Source: Anaerolineales bacterium (GTDB lineage: Bacteria > Chloroflexota > Anaerolineae > Anaerolineales > Villigracilaceae). From it: 64,000 nt of DNA. Below, in pieces: positions 41,247 to 49,753 of the stretch (position 1 is its first letter; every line of letters begins with the position of its first letter). The stretch lies in the NCBI GenBank assembly GCA_020847435.1, contig JADLBX010000056.1:1-64000 (forward strand), written 5' to 3'. A model generated the notes under the pieces. The model was not told the DNA's origin. It saw nothing but the letters and a program-made list of their open reading frames with translations, and searched no databases. The position numbers and the translations under genes were made by a program.

Positions 41247-41798
41247 ATGGCAGAGACTCAATACCTTGCATTGTTACGCGGCATCAACGTCGGCGGCAAC
41301 AACATCATCAAAATGGCGGACCTGAAAACCTGTTTTGAAGAGTTGGGGCTTGCCGACGTTGCGACCTATATCCAAAGCGGAAACGTGATCTTCAAATCCG
41401 CTGAAAAGGATAAAACCAAACTGACGAAGCGAATCGAGGCGGGACTTTCGGAACGATTCGGCTACGAGGCGCGGGTGGCGGTCTTTTCGCAGGGACAGCT
41501 GAAGCAAACAGTGGAAGCCGCTCCACGCGGGTTCGGCAAACAGCCCGATAAATTTCGCTACGATGTCATCTTCCTGAAAGAACCGCTCATTCCCAAAGAG
41601 GCGATGAAAAGCGTCAGCGTCAAAGAAGGCGTTGATACGGCTCATGCGGGCAAGGACGTGCTTTATTTTTCCCGCCTGATCAGCAAAGCCTCATCGAGTC
41701 ATTTGACAAAAATTATCGGAATGCCTGTGTATCAAAATATGACCATCCGCAACTGGAACACGACCACGAAACTGCTGACGATGATGGAAAAGGGTTAA
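41247..41798 (+). CDS. DUF1697 family protein
   Basis: A 183-residue protein with the family opening QYLALLRGINVGGNNIIKMADLK and TYIQSGNVIFKS, and the C-terminal ISKASSSHLTKI and YQNMTIRNWNTT. Function unknown; it lies 2 bases before the AlkD-like gene. Confidence 0.88.
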   Translation: MAETQYLALLRGINVGGNNIIKMADLKTCFEELGLADVATYIQSGNVIFKSAEKDKTKLTKRIEAGLSERFGYEARVAVFSQGQLKQTVEAAPRGFGKQPDKFRYDVIFLKEPLIPKEAMKSVSVKEGVDTAHAGKDVLYFSRLISKASSSHLTKIIGMPVYQNMTIRNWNTTTKLLTMMEKG

Positions 41799-41800
41799 CG

Positions 41801-42499
41801 ATGACCGCCAAACAATTCATCGAACGGCTGAAAGCGCTCAGTTCCAAGCAAGCGGCGAAGGGACATGCTCACCTTGCGGCGGATAAAACCGACGCCATCA
41901 TCGGCGTGAAGATGGGGCAGGTCTTTGCGCTGGCAAAAGAATTCATGGGCATGGAACTCGATGAGGTGGAGAAACTGCTCGAAAGTCCGATCCATGAGGC
42001 GCGGGTGGGCGCGGTCAGCATCATGGATTTTCAGGCGCGGAGCAAGAAGACTTCGCCTGAGCGAAGAAAAGAGTTGTTCGACCTTTACATCAAGCGGCAT
42101 GACCGAATCAACACGTGGGATTTGGTGGACCGCTCGGCAATTTGGGTCGTCGGCAGTTATCTCATCGATAAGCCGCGCAAGATTTTGTATAAGTTGGCGA
42201 AATCAAAAATGATGGCGGAGCGGCGGACAGCCATCGTCACGACGTTGTATTTTATCGGCAAAGACGATCTCGACGATGCTTATCAACTTGCCGAAATCAT
42301 GTTATTCGACAAGGAAGAGTTAATCCACAAAGCGAACGGCTGGGCGCTGCGTTTTGCGGGCGATAGAGATAAAAAGCGCCTGCTCAAATTTTTGGATCAA
42401 TACGCGGCGACCATGCCGAGAGTCACGTTGCGGTATGCGCTTGAAAAGATGGACAAGAAAACCAAAGAGCGCTACATGAAGTTGGGGAAGGCGAAGTAG
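41801..42499 (+). CDS. DNA alkylation repair (AlkD-like) protein
   Basis: A 232-residue all-helical HEAT-repeat protein of the AlkC/AlkD superfamily, with MDFQARSKKTSPERRKE, INTWDLVDRSAIWVVG (the WD of the AlkD substrate groove) and LIHKANGWALRFAGDRD. AlkD-type glycosylases excise 3- and 7-alkylated purines; distant members may only bind DNA. Confidence 0.85.
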   Translation: MTAKQFIERLKALSSKQAAKGHAHLAADKTDAIIGVKMGQVFALAKEFMGMELDEVEKLLESPIHEARVGAVSIMDFQARSKKTSPERRKELFDLYIKRHDRINTWDLVDRSAIWVVGSYLIDKPRKILYKLAKSKMMAERRTAIVTTLYFIGKDDLDDAYQLAEIMLFDKEELIHKANGWALRFAGDRDKKRLLKFLDQYAATMPRVTLRYALEKMDKKTKERYMKLGKAK

Positions 42500-42574
42500 A
42501 AACCGTCTGCGTGGGAAAAAGCCGAAGAGGGGCGAGGCAGGTTGAAGTCGGGGTGAAGCGGTTCGATTTCCGTC

Positions 42575-42610
42575 TTGACGAAATAGAACACATATTCTAA
42601 AATAGTATTC
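42575..42610 (+). promoter_or_regulatory. Promoter with TAGAA-N6-TTCTA palindrome
   Basis: TTGACG (42575-42580), 17 bases, TAAAAT (42598-42603). The spacer and -10 box include TAGAACACATATTCTA, a palindrome of the kind bound by some LexA proteins. A sister sequence, TTGACA-GAATAGAACATGCGTCC-TAAAAT, lies at 37037. Confidence 0.45.
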
Positions 42611-42653
42611 CCCAATCGGATGAATTAAGTCCAATTTTCAAAAAGAGGCGAAA

Positions 42654-43052
42654 ATGAATCAAACAACAGACTGGGTCAAGGGAATTGCCAACACGACCTT
42701 GTTCGTCGAAGACCTGGCGGCGGCGAAACATTTCTATCAGCAGGCGTTCGGGCTGGAGGTGTTTTTCGAGGATGGCGATTCGGCTGTGTTCAAGTTTGGG
42801 TCTATGCTCGTCAATTTGTTGAAGGTGTCGGCGGCGGGCGAACTGATCGAACCTGCCAAAGTGGGGAGCCGTGACGCAGGCTCACGCTTTGTGTTTACGA
42901 TTGAGGTTGATGATGTGGATGCGATGTGTGCTGAACTCTCGACGCGTGGCGTGAAATTGTTGAATGGTCCGATGAATCGTCCGTGGGGTGTGCGGACTGC
43001 CAGCTTTGTAGACCCTGGCGGTTATATTTGGGAGATTGCAAAAAATTTGTAA
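42654..43052 (+). CDS. VOC family (glyoxalase/bleomycin-resistance-like) protein
   Basis: A 132-residue vicinal-oxygen-chelate protein with IANTTLFVEDLAAAKHFYQQAFG, FTIEVDDVDAMCAEL and FVDPGGYIWEIAK. The terminal Glu of YIWEIA is a metal ligand in the family. Specific substrate unknown. Ribosome site AAAGAGG upstream. Confidence 0.87.
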   Translation: MNQTTDWVKGIANTTLFVEDLAAAKHFYQQAFGLEVFFEDGDSAVFKFGSMLVNLLKVSAAGELIEPAKVGSRDAGSRFVFTIEVDDVDAMCAELSTRGVKLLNGPMNRPWGVRTASFVDPGGYIWEIAKNL

Positions 43053-43129
43053 TCAAAGTGAAGATCAATTAACCGCCAACTAAGAGAGCGTTTCTTAAGT
43101 CCAAAGCAACGCTCTTTTGTACACGGATA

Positions 43130-43310
43130 CTTCGACAGGCTCAGCACAAGTTTCACGGAGCGCACGGATAAGAACAGATTTTTTACAGGTTTTTTTCCGT
43201 GAAAATCAGCGTAATCCGTGTTGTCCGTGTCCAAAAAAAGTTAAGAAACTAAGAACGCCAAGTTTAAAGGATTTCTTTGCGAACTTTGCGGGCTTAGCGG
43301 TAAAAATCAA
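43130..43310. repeat. Spacer of dispersed repeats before the MFS gene
   Basis: CTTCGACAGGCTCAGCACAAG, TCCGTGAAAATCAGCGTAAT and TCCGTGTTGTCCGTGTCC are words of wide intergenic repeats. They are followed by GCGAACTTTGCGGGCTTAGC, the same unit as at 2050. Confidence 0.55.
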
Positions 43311-43318
43311 AGGAACCC

Positions 43319-44641
43319 ATGAAAACTTTTTATCAAATTTTAGCGAATACGGTTCTCGCCAACGTCACAAACATGACCGTTTGGTTTGCGATGATCTTTT
43401 TTATCTACCTTCAAACAAAATCGGTCACAGCCACATCCATCGTTTCGGGTATTTTTCTTGTGCTGACCGCCTCGCTGGGGATTTGGTTCGGAAGCATTGT
43501 GGACCATAACAAGAAAAAGAATGTGATGATTCTTTCGGGCATCATCTCGTTGGCGATTTACATCATCGGTTTTGGAATATACATTGCCCTCCCCGCCGAA
43601 ACATGGAAAGACCCGACCAGCGTCATACTCTGGGTTTTCAACGTCCTTCTTTTAATCGGCGTCATTGCAGGCAACATCCGCTCGATTGCCGTGCCGACGT
43701 TGGTGACGATTCTCATTCCCGAAGATGACCGCGCCAAAGCGAATGGACTCGTCGGCACCGCGTTTGGAATCGCCTTCCTAATCTGTTCCGCCGTCAGCGG
43801 CGTCTTGGTCGGCTTGGGCGGCATGTTTTATGTGTTGATTCTCGGAATCGTGATGATGACTCTTTCCATCCTTCACATGTGGTTCTTGCAAATCCCTGAA
43901 AAAGAAATTGTGCATCTCGATCAACAGCCCAAAGTGGATTTACGCGGCACCTATGCAGTCGTGGCGGCTATCCCTGGGCTGATGGCGTTGATCCTGTTCA
44001 CCACCATCAACAACTTTTTAGGCGGCGCGTTCATGGGTCTCATGGACGCGTATGGTTTATCGCTCGTGTCTGTTGAAGTGTGGGGCGGATTGTTCGCAGT
44101 CATCAGTTGCGGTTTCATCGTCGGCGGGTTGTTCATTTCAAAATATGGCTTGGGCAAAAATCCGCTCTTTGCCATGTTCGCCGCCAACATCGTCATTTGG
44201 ATCGTCTCGGCAGTCTTCACCATTCAACCGTCCATTATTTTGCTTTCGGTGGGCATGTTCATTTACATCAGTGTCGTGCCGTTCATCGAAGCCGCCGAGC
44301 AGACGATTCTACAGAAGGTCGTTCCGCAAGACAGGCAGGGACGCGTCTTCGGATTCGCCCACAGTGTGGAGCAATCCGCTTCGCCTCTCACGACGTTTCT
44401 AATTGGTCCAATTGCGGAGACTTTTTTCATCCCTTTTATGACCACAGGCGCGGGCGTCGGCTTGATCGGCGACTGGTTCGGGACGGGTCCCGCCCGCGGC
44501 ATTGCGCTGGTCTTCACAGTGACGGGTATCATCGGGTTGATCCTGACCCTGATTGCGATGAATACAAAATATTACAAGTTGCTTTCTGAGAGATATATGA
44601 ACGGAGAAAGCTTGCCGTTGCCTGAGGGTGAGTTGGCGTAA
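43319..44641 (+). CDS. MFS transporter
   Basis: A 440-residue inner-membrane major facilitator with about 12 helices. The GSIVDHNKKKNVMI loop between helices 2 and 3 is the MFS signature; a long central loop (LQIPEKEIVHLDQQPKVDLRG-like, about 190-210) separates the halves. Closest in plan to MFS efflux pumps of the MefA/enterobactin exporter type. Substrate unknown. Confidence 0.85.
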   Translation: MKTFYQILANTVLANVTNMTVWFAMIFFIYLQTKSVTATSIVSGIFLVLTASLGIWFGSIVDHNKKKNVMILSGIISLAIYIIGFGIYIALPAETWKDPTSVILWVFNVLLLIGVIAGNIRSIAVPTLVTILIPEDDRAKANGLVGTAFGIAFLICSAVSGVLVGLGGMFYVLILGIVMMTLSILHMWFLQIPEKEIVHLDQQPKVDLRGTYAVVAAIPGLMALILFTTINNFLGGAFMGLMDAYGLSLVSVEVWGGLFAVISCGFIVGGLFISKYGLGKNPLFAMFAANIVIWIVSAVFTIQPSIILLSVGMFIYISVVPFIEAAEQTILQKVVPQDRQGRVFGFAHSVEQSASPLTTFLIGPIAETFFIPFMTTGAGVGLIGDWFGTGPARGIALVFTVTGIIGLILTLIAMNTKYYKLLSERYMNGESLPLPEGELA

Positions 44642-44647
44642 CGAACA

Positions 44648-44710
44648 ACATGTCATTGCGAGCCACGCTCTTGTTCTTCGTGGCGAAGCAATCCCGATCA
44701 TAATGAGGAG
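44648..44710. repeat. TCATTGCGAG-family half copy
   Basis: TGTCATTGCGAGCCACGC and TGGCGAAGCAATCCCGAT, the left arm only. Its end is joined to the GAGGAGG ribosome site of the next gene. Confidence 0.6.
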
Positions 44711-44720
44711 GTGGTGTCGT

Positions 44721-45416
44721 ATGAAAGAGATGAATCGGCAGGAGCAAACCGCCATCGAAGCCGCCGTCAGACGGTTCGTGGAAGCGCAGGAAAAGGGTGA
44801 TGATTCTCCAGACGTATACATCACGGTTGGTGGGAAACGAGTCGCTGTTGACATCACAACGCTCAAAGGGCGCGGCGTGGGACATGCCAAACCTCGCTTG
44901 AGATTCGATAAGATTGCAACTTGGTTCATTAAACATATGCAGACCGTCCTTGCCGAAAGTGTGCCAGACGGCGTTACAGTGGCGCTGACCATCACCGCTC
45001 CCATCCGCTTAGCGTCGAAAACCGCCGCTGAACTCGAAGATAAGATTCGAACTTTCCTCAGGCGAGGGTCAACGGGTCAGGATAAGAACGTGGCGATCAA
45101 CGGTAATCGTATTCGGTTTCTATGCTTGCCAAACGAAGCTGTGCCAGCGGCAAAAGTGATCGGGTTCGTGCACAACCCCGAGTCAGACTCACGCCTGCTG
45201 TTCAACATGACTCAAGAAATGCTCGAGCTAATCAACGGCGAGGCTGGCAGGCGGACGATGCGTGTGGGCGATAGATGGCTTGTTGCAGTGTGCGCCAGAG
45301 ACAGCTCATACTCAGAAGTCTATCGCTACATTTATTCGCAGTTGGTTGCGGAGTCCGTCTATAAGAAGACTGTCGTGGTGTTTGCTGATCGGCGTGTTGC
45401 AATGCTGGCAGGCTGA
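44721..45416 (+). CDS. Hypothetical protein
   Basis: A 231-residue soluble protein I do not recognise; start at 44721 behind GAGGAGG. It has an N-terminal helix (NRQEQTAIEAAVRRFVEAQEKG), then strand VYITVGGKRVAVDITTL, helices with IATWFIKHMQTVL, and a C-terminal half with RWLVAVCARDSSYSEVYRYIYSQL. The early VDITTL and ExK-like pattern could hint at a nuclease-like fold, but no complete motif is present. Confidence 0.65.
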   Translation: MKEMNRQEQTAIEAAVRRFVEAQEKGDDSPDVYITVGGKRVAVDITTLKGRGVGHAKPRLRFDKIATWFIKHMQTVLAESVPDGVTVALTITAPIRLASKTAAELEDKIRTFLRRGSTGQDKNVAINGNRIRFLCLPNEAVPAAKVIGFVHNPESDSRLLFNMTQEMLELINGEAGRRTMRVGDRWLVAVCARDSSYSEVYRYIYSQLVAESVYKKTVVVFADRRVAMLAG

Positions 45417-45497
45417 CTCCAGCAGAGCTTGAAAATAGTAAAATGGAAACGATCCGTTTAAAACCGATTTGCAAACCAATGTAAAGAAGAGAAAGCT

Positions 45498-46712
45498 ATG
45501 AAAAAGATTCTAAAGTTTTTAAAATATTGCCTTTACGCAGTTATTTTACTCATTGTTCTAGGGTTGGCTACTATTTACATTGGGCATAAATTTATTTTCC
45601 CGATTCCTTTCAGCGAAACGCCAACCATTCCTGACCTCAAAGAAGACGGTCTTTGTCTGGGAGTAGATTGTCAGCCGAAGGCAAGGACGGTGGATGAATT
45701 TATTCCAGTTTTTGCGAATCAGATTAAACACTACAACCAAATTGCCCCTTCACTTTGGCCAGATAACCAAGTTGAAAACTTGTATGCAGTCGTTCAGAGT
45801 ATAGAAACGGGAAAATCCTGGTTGATCTCGCCAGAGGGAGAAATTAAATCATTATCCACTGAGGAATTGGAAAATTTATGCCCCGTTAGGGCGCAATACA
45901 ATATCGGCTTTGAACTATGCAGTGGCGGCGATTTCCAAAGCGTTTACTTGGCTCTTTCGGAAGAGGCACTTGAAAACGTATTGGAGTATCAGAAATACCA
46001 GTATTTGGGCGCTTACGATCTGCTGTTGACCTACAACCACGAAATGTTTCATAAATTGGAACAAGACCAGAAATGGGAATCTCCTGAAACAATTGAGAAT
46101 AGAGCGCGTGACCCTATGTTCGGCAATCTGGAAGCCAGAACAGAGCGGCTGTTGATTTCCCAGCTTTTGCAAGAAGCCATAGCCGCTGAAACGGAATCTC
46201 AAAGAGAGTCATTGATATTGCAAGCCTTGTCAAACTACCAATATTACAAGGATACTTTTCCTGAAGATTACAAAGCGGCTAGGTATTTCGACAGAATTGA
46301 AGGAACAGCGCATTATTATGAAATAGTATCCAGCCTGTATAGCGCTTATCCTGAACAAGTAAATTCAGAAGATACGCTATATCAAGCGTTGAGTCTTTTG
46401 GCGAAAAGTAAGAATCCCCAGCCTTATGAAGAACCAGGCTTGGTCAATGAAAGCTATGTTCTAGGCGCTTGGGCTGGATTCCTTTTAGATGAAGTGCAAG
46501 CGGATAATTCAGAATGGAAAACTGAAATAATGCAAAACCCCGACCTGACGCCTTTGGACATTTTGGCTCAGCAATATGAAGGCGAATCTCTGCCTGACCC
46601 GATTAAGCCTTCGGCGGATCTTGAAGATCAAGTGAAAGATGCGATTCTGAAAGAAGAGAATAAGGAAGTTGCGCCAGGGATATTTAGATTGTTATATCAG
46701 TTGATCTTTTAA
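45498..46712 (+). CDS. Membrane-anchored protein with an HExxH zinc site, function unknown
   Basis: A 404-residue protein: one N-terminal membrane helix (about 11-29, signal anchor) and a large outer domain. TYNHEMFHKLEQ contains HEMFH, a HExxH metalloprotease motif (about 180-184), and IEGTAHYYE about 90 residues later could supply a third Glu ligand as in gluzincins. Two Cys pairs (LCLGVDC; about LC and LC near 130-140) may form disulfides outside the membrane. I do not recognise the family. It is more AT-rich than most neighbours. Confidence 0.65.
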   Translation: MKKILKFLKYCLYAVILLIVLGLATIYIGHKFIFPIPFSETPTIPDLKEDGLCLGVDCQPKARTVDEFIPVFANQIKHYNQIAPSLWPDNQVENLYAVVQSIETGKSWLISPEGEIKSLSTEELENLCPVRAQYNIGFELCSGGDFQSVYLALSEEALENVLEYQKYQYLGAYDLLLTYNHEMFHKLEQDQKWESPETIENRARDPMFGNLEARTERLLISQLLQEAIAAETESQRESLILQALSNYQYYKDTFPEDYKAARYFDRIEGTAHYYEIVSSLYSAYPEQVNSEDTLYQALSLLAKSKNPQPYEEPGLVNESYVLGAWAGFLLDEVQADNSEWKTEIMQNPDLTPLDILAQQYEGESLPDPIKPSADLEDQVKDAILKEENKEVAPGIFRLLYQLIF

Positions 46713-46840
46713 TGAAAATGGAAAACGTTCTATAACAAACAAACTGGCGCCAGGCGAGCAATACGGCTTGTTGTTAGTAGTAAAGGGATTTGATTGTAGA
46801 AAACTGTTTTGCGTGTAGAGAAAGCTGTTCAGGAGAGAAA

Positions 46841-49090
46841 ATGGCACAGGAATATATCGAGATACGCGGCGCGCGCGAAAATAACCTGAAGAATGTTTCG
46901 TTGAAAATTCCGAAACGAAAGATCACCATTTTTACAGGCGTGTCGGGTTCGGGCAAATCGTCCATTGTGTTCGACACGATTGCGACCGAGTCGCAGAGAT
47001 TGCTCAACGAAAACTTCAGCATGTTCGTGCGGAATTTCCTGCCGAAGTACGGACAGCCCGACGCCGACTCGATCGAGAACCTGAGCATGTCCATCGTGGT
47101 GGATCAGAAGCGGATGGGCGGCGGTTCACACTCGACCGTCGGCACGATCACCGATATCAACACGCTTCTGCGCCTGTTATTTTCACGTCTCGGCAAGCCG
47201 CACATTGGCTCCGCAAATTTATTCGGCTTCAACGACCCGAAAGGAATGTGCCCTGAGTGTAACGGCTTGGGTCGCAAGTTGGATGTGGACCTGGATAAAT
47301 TTTTAGACACATCCAAATCTTTAAACGAAGGAGCGATCCTGTTCTCAGAATATGCGGTGAACGGTTGGTATTGGGGGCAACTCATCAGCTCAGGCTTGTT
47401 CGACCCCGATAAGAAATTATCCAAATACACCAAAAAAGAAATGGACGACCTGCTGTACTGCGAGCCGATGAAGATCAAAACAAAGGTCGGGGCAAAAGAT
47501 TTCAACATGACCTTTGAAGGCATCGTCACCCGCTTCACGAACAAGTACATCAAACGGGATTTGAAAACCATGTCCGAGCGGACTCGTAAGTCCGTGGAGC
47601 CGTACATGACGATGGGGACATGCCCGCTGTGCAAAGGCGCACGCTTGAGCCAGGAAACCTTGAAGTGCAAGATCAACGGCTACAACATCGCCGACTTGAC
47701 GGCGATGGAAATTGCCGAGTTGATCAACGTTGTAAAAACTTTTAAAGACCCAGCCGCCCAGTCCATTGTCAAAGGGTTAGTGGAACGGTTGGGGCATCTC
47801 GTGGATATTGGTCTTGAATATCTCACCCTCAGCCGCGAGACGGATACCCTATCGGGCGGCGAGTCACAGCGCGTGAAGATCGTCAAACATTTGGGAAGCA
47901 GTCTGACGGACGTGATTTACATCTTCGATGAGCCGAGCGTGGGTCTGCATCCGCGCGATGTGCATCGCATGAATGAGTTATTGCAACGATTGCGGGATAA
48001 GGGCAATACGGTTCTTGTCGTGGAGCATGACCCCGATGTGATCAAAGCCGCCGACCATGTGGTGGACATTGGTCCGCACGCTGGGACGCATGGCGGAGAG
48101 ATCGTCTTTGAGGGCAGTTTTGCGAATCTGCTCAAAGCGGACACGCTGACGGGCAAGCACATGAAAGTCAAAATCCCGTTGAAGGATGAGTTTCGCAAGC
48201 CAACAGGCAAGTTGCCGATTAAGAATGCGAAAGCCAACAACCTGCAAAATGTCAGCGTGGATATTCCAACAGGAATCTTGACCGTCATCACAGGCGTGGC
48301 AGGTTCTGGAAAAAGTTCGTTGATCAACGAAGTGTTTTTGCGACAACATCCCGATGCGGTCGTGATTGACCAATCGGCGGTGGGCGCAAACAGCCGCTCG
48401 AACCCTGCGACGTACACGGGCATTTTGGACGATGTCCGCAAGGCGTTTGCAACGGCGAATAAAGTGCAGGCTTCGTTGTTCAGTTTTAACTCGAAGGGCG
48501 CGTGTGAGAACTGTCAGGGACTCGGCGTGATCTACACCGATCTGGCGTTTCTCAGCGAAGCCAAAACTCCGTGCGAAGTCTGCGAGGGCAGGCGTTTCAA
48601 AGACGAAGTGTTGAAATATAAACTGAACGGAAAAAATATCTCAGAAGTTTTGGCGATGAAAGTGGAGGAGGCGCTTGAGTATTTCGAGATTCCCGATGTC
48701 AAAAAGAAATTGCAAGCCATGAGCGATGTCGGTCTCGATTATTTGAGCCTGGGTCAGCCGCTCAGCACGCTTTCGGGCGGGGAATGTCAACGCATCAAAC
48801 TCGCCAGTGAGTTGCACAAAAAGGGAAGTGTCTACATCATGGACGAACCCACCACGGGCTTGCACATGTCCGATATTGGGCATCTCATGCAAGTCATCAA
48901 TCGTCTCGTGGATACTGGCAATACGGTGGTCGTCATCGAACACAATTTGCATGTGATCAAGAATGCAGATTGGATCATTGACATGGGTCCCGAGGGCGGC
49001 AGTAAGGGCGGCGAAGTCATCTTCGAAGGCACGCCCAAACAACTGTTAAGCGCGAAGCGTTCCATCACGAGCGAATATATCCAGAACTAA
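46841..49090 (+). CDS. UvrA-like ABC ATPase, short form
   Basis: A 749-residue UvrA homologue; start at 46841 behind AGGAGA. Two ABC modules: Walker A GVSGSGKSS (about 33-41) and GVAGSGKSS (about 485), signatures LSGGESQR and LSGGECQR, Walker B YIFDEPSVGLHPRD and YIMDEPTTGLH. Zinc-binding CPECNGLG, CPLCKGA and CENCQGLG...CEVC are present. Full UvrA has about 940 residues; the part missing is mainly the UvrB-binding and insertion region. Such short UvrA2/DrrC-like proteins are linked to antibiotic or alkylation resistance rather than normal excision repair. Confidence 0.88.
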   Translation: MAQEYIEIRGARENNLKNVSLKIPKRKITIFTGVSGSGKSSIVFDTIATESQRLLNENFSMFVRNFLPKYGQPDADSIENLSMSIVVDQKRMGGGSHSTVGTITDINTLLRLLFSRLGKPHIGSANLFGFNDPKGMCPECNGLGRKLDVDLDKFLDTSKSLNEGAILFSEYAVNGWYWGQLISSGLFDPDKKLSKYTKKEMDDLLYCEPMKIKTKVGAKDFNMTFEGIVTRFTNKYIKRDLKTMSERTRKSVEPYMTMGTCPLCKGARLSQETLKCKINGYNIADLTAMEIAELINVVKTFKDPAAQSIVKGLVERLGHLVDIGLEYLTLSRETDTLSGGESQRVKIVKHLGSSLTDVIYIFDEPSVGLHPRDVHRMNELLQRLRDKGNTVLVVEHDPDVIKAADHVVDIGPHAGTHGGEIVFEGSFANLLKADTLTGKHMKVKIPLKDEFRKPTGKLPIKNAKANNLQNVSVDIPTGILTVITGVAGSGKSSLINEVFLRQHPDAVVIDQSAVGANSRSNPATYTGILDDVRKAFATANKVQASLFSFNSKGACENCQGLGVIYTDLAFLSEAKTPCEVCEGRRFKDEVLKYKLNGKNISEVLAMKVEEALEYFEIPDVKKKLQAMSDVGLDYLSLGQPLSTLSGGECQRIKLASELHKKGSVYIMDEPTTGLHMSDIGHLMQVINRLVDTGNTVVVIEHNLHVIKNADWIIDMGPEGGSKGGEVIFEGTPKQLLSAKRSITSEYIQN

Positions 49091-49097
49091 TGAATAA

Positions 49098-49151
49098 CGT
49101 CCCGCAGGTTTCCTAAGTTCGACCAGAGTTCCTGCCCAAACCTGCGGGACG
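49098..49151. repeat. 14-bp inverted repeat after the UvrA-like gene
   Basis: CGTCCCGCAGGTTT and AAACCTGCGGGACG enclose 26 bases. It lies 7 bases after the stop codon and may stop transcription, though no T run follows. Confidence 0.6.
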
Positions 49152-49173
49152 GTGTTTAACCAAGGAGAAAATC

Positions 49174-49548
49174 ATGGCAGAGTTAACCCCATCCCAACAG
49201 ATTGATATGTACATCAAAGGATTAACCGACTGGCGCGGGAAATTGCTCGCCCGCCTGCGGAAGTTGGTCCTCGCATCCGCTTCGGAACTGACCGAAGAGT
49301 GGAAGTGGGATACCCCAGTCTGGTCGTTCAGGGGGAACGTGGTTTCAGGCGGCGTTTTCAAAGACCATGTAAAGTTGAATTTTTTCAAGGGCGCATCGTT
49401 GAAAGACCCGAAGAAATTGTTCAACGCAGGTTTGGAAGCCAAAGCCTCGCGCGGCATTGATTTCCATGAAGACTCGAAAATTGACGAATCTGCTTTGAAG
49501 GATCTGGTTCGGGAAGCGGTGGCGTTGAATTCAGCGAAGAAGAAGTAA
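49174..49548 (+). CDS. DUF1801 family protein
   Basis: A 124-residue protein with PSQQIDMYIKGLTDWRGKLLARL, EEWKWDTPVWSFRGNVV and HVKLNFFKGASL, the DUF1801 pattern in which a Trp pair lines the pocket. Function unknown. Ribosome site AAGGAGA. Confidence 0.87.
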   Translation: MAELTPSQQIDMYIKGLTDWRGKLLARLRKLVLASASELTEEWKWDTPVWSFRGNVVSGGVFKDHVKLNFFKGASLKDPKKLFNAGLEAKASRGIDFHEDSKIDESALKDLVREAVALNSAKKK

Positions 49549-49559
49549 AGAACATAATC

Positions 49560-49715
49560 CGCGCTTCACGAAGCGCGTAGGTGACGTTCTCTAACGTCAC
49601 CGTTTGCTAGCCCGCCCTCAGCCTGTCGAAGGGGAGAGCGCAAGTTGCGAAGCAATCCCGTATTTCGAGGAGATTGCTTCGTCGCAACAACCGCTCCTCG
49701 CAACGACATATTGAA
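49560..49715. repeat. TCATTGCGAG-family copy among other repeat words
   Basis: GCGAAGCAATCCCGTATTTC, GAGGAGATTGCTTCGTCG and CTCCTCGCAACGACATATTG form the palindrome (49655-49712). It is preceded by TGACGTT/AACGTCA hairpin words and CAGCCTGTCGAAGG. No gene lies in this 200-base spacer. Confidence 0.6.
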
Positions 49716-49753
49716 TCTGTGATTTACTGAATTTGGAAAAAAAAGGAGCAGCG

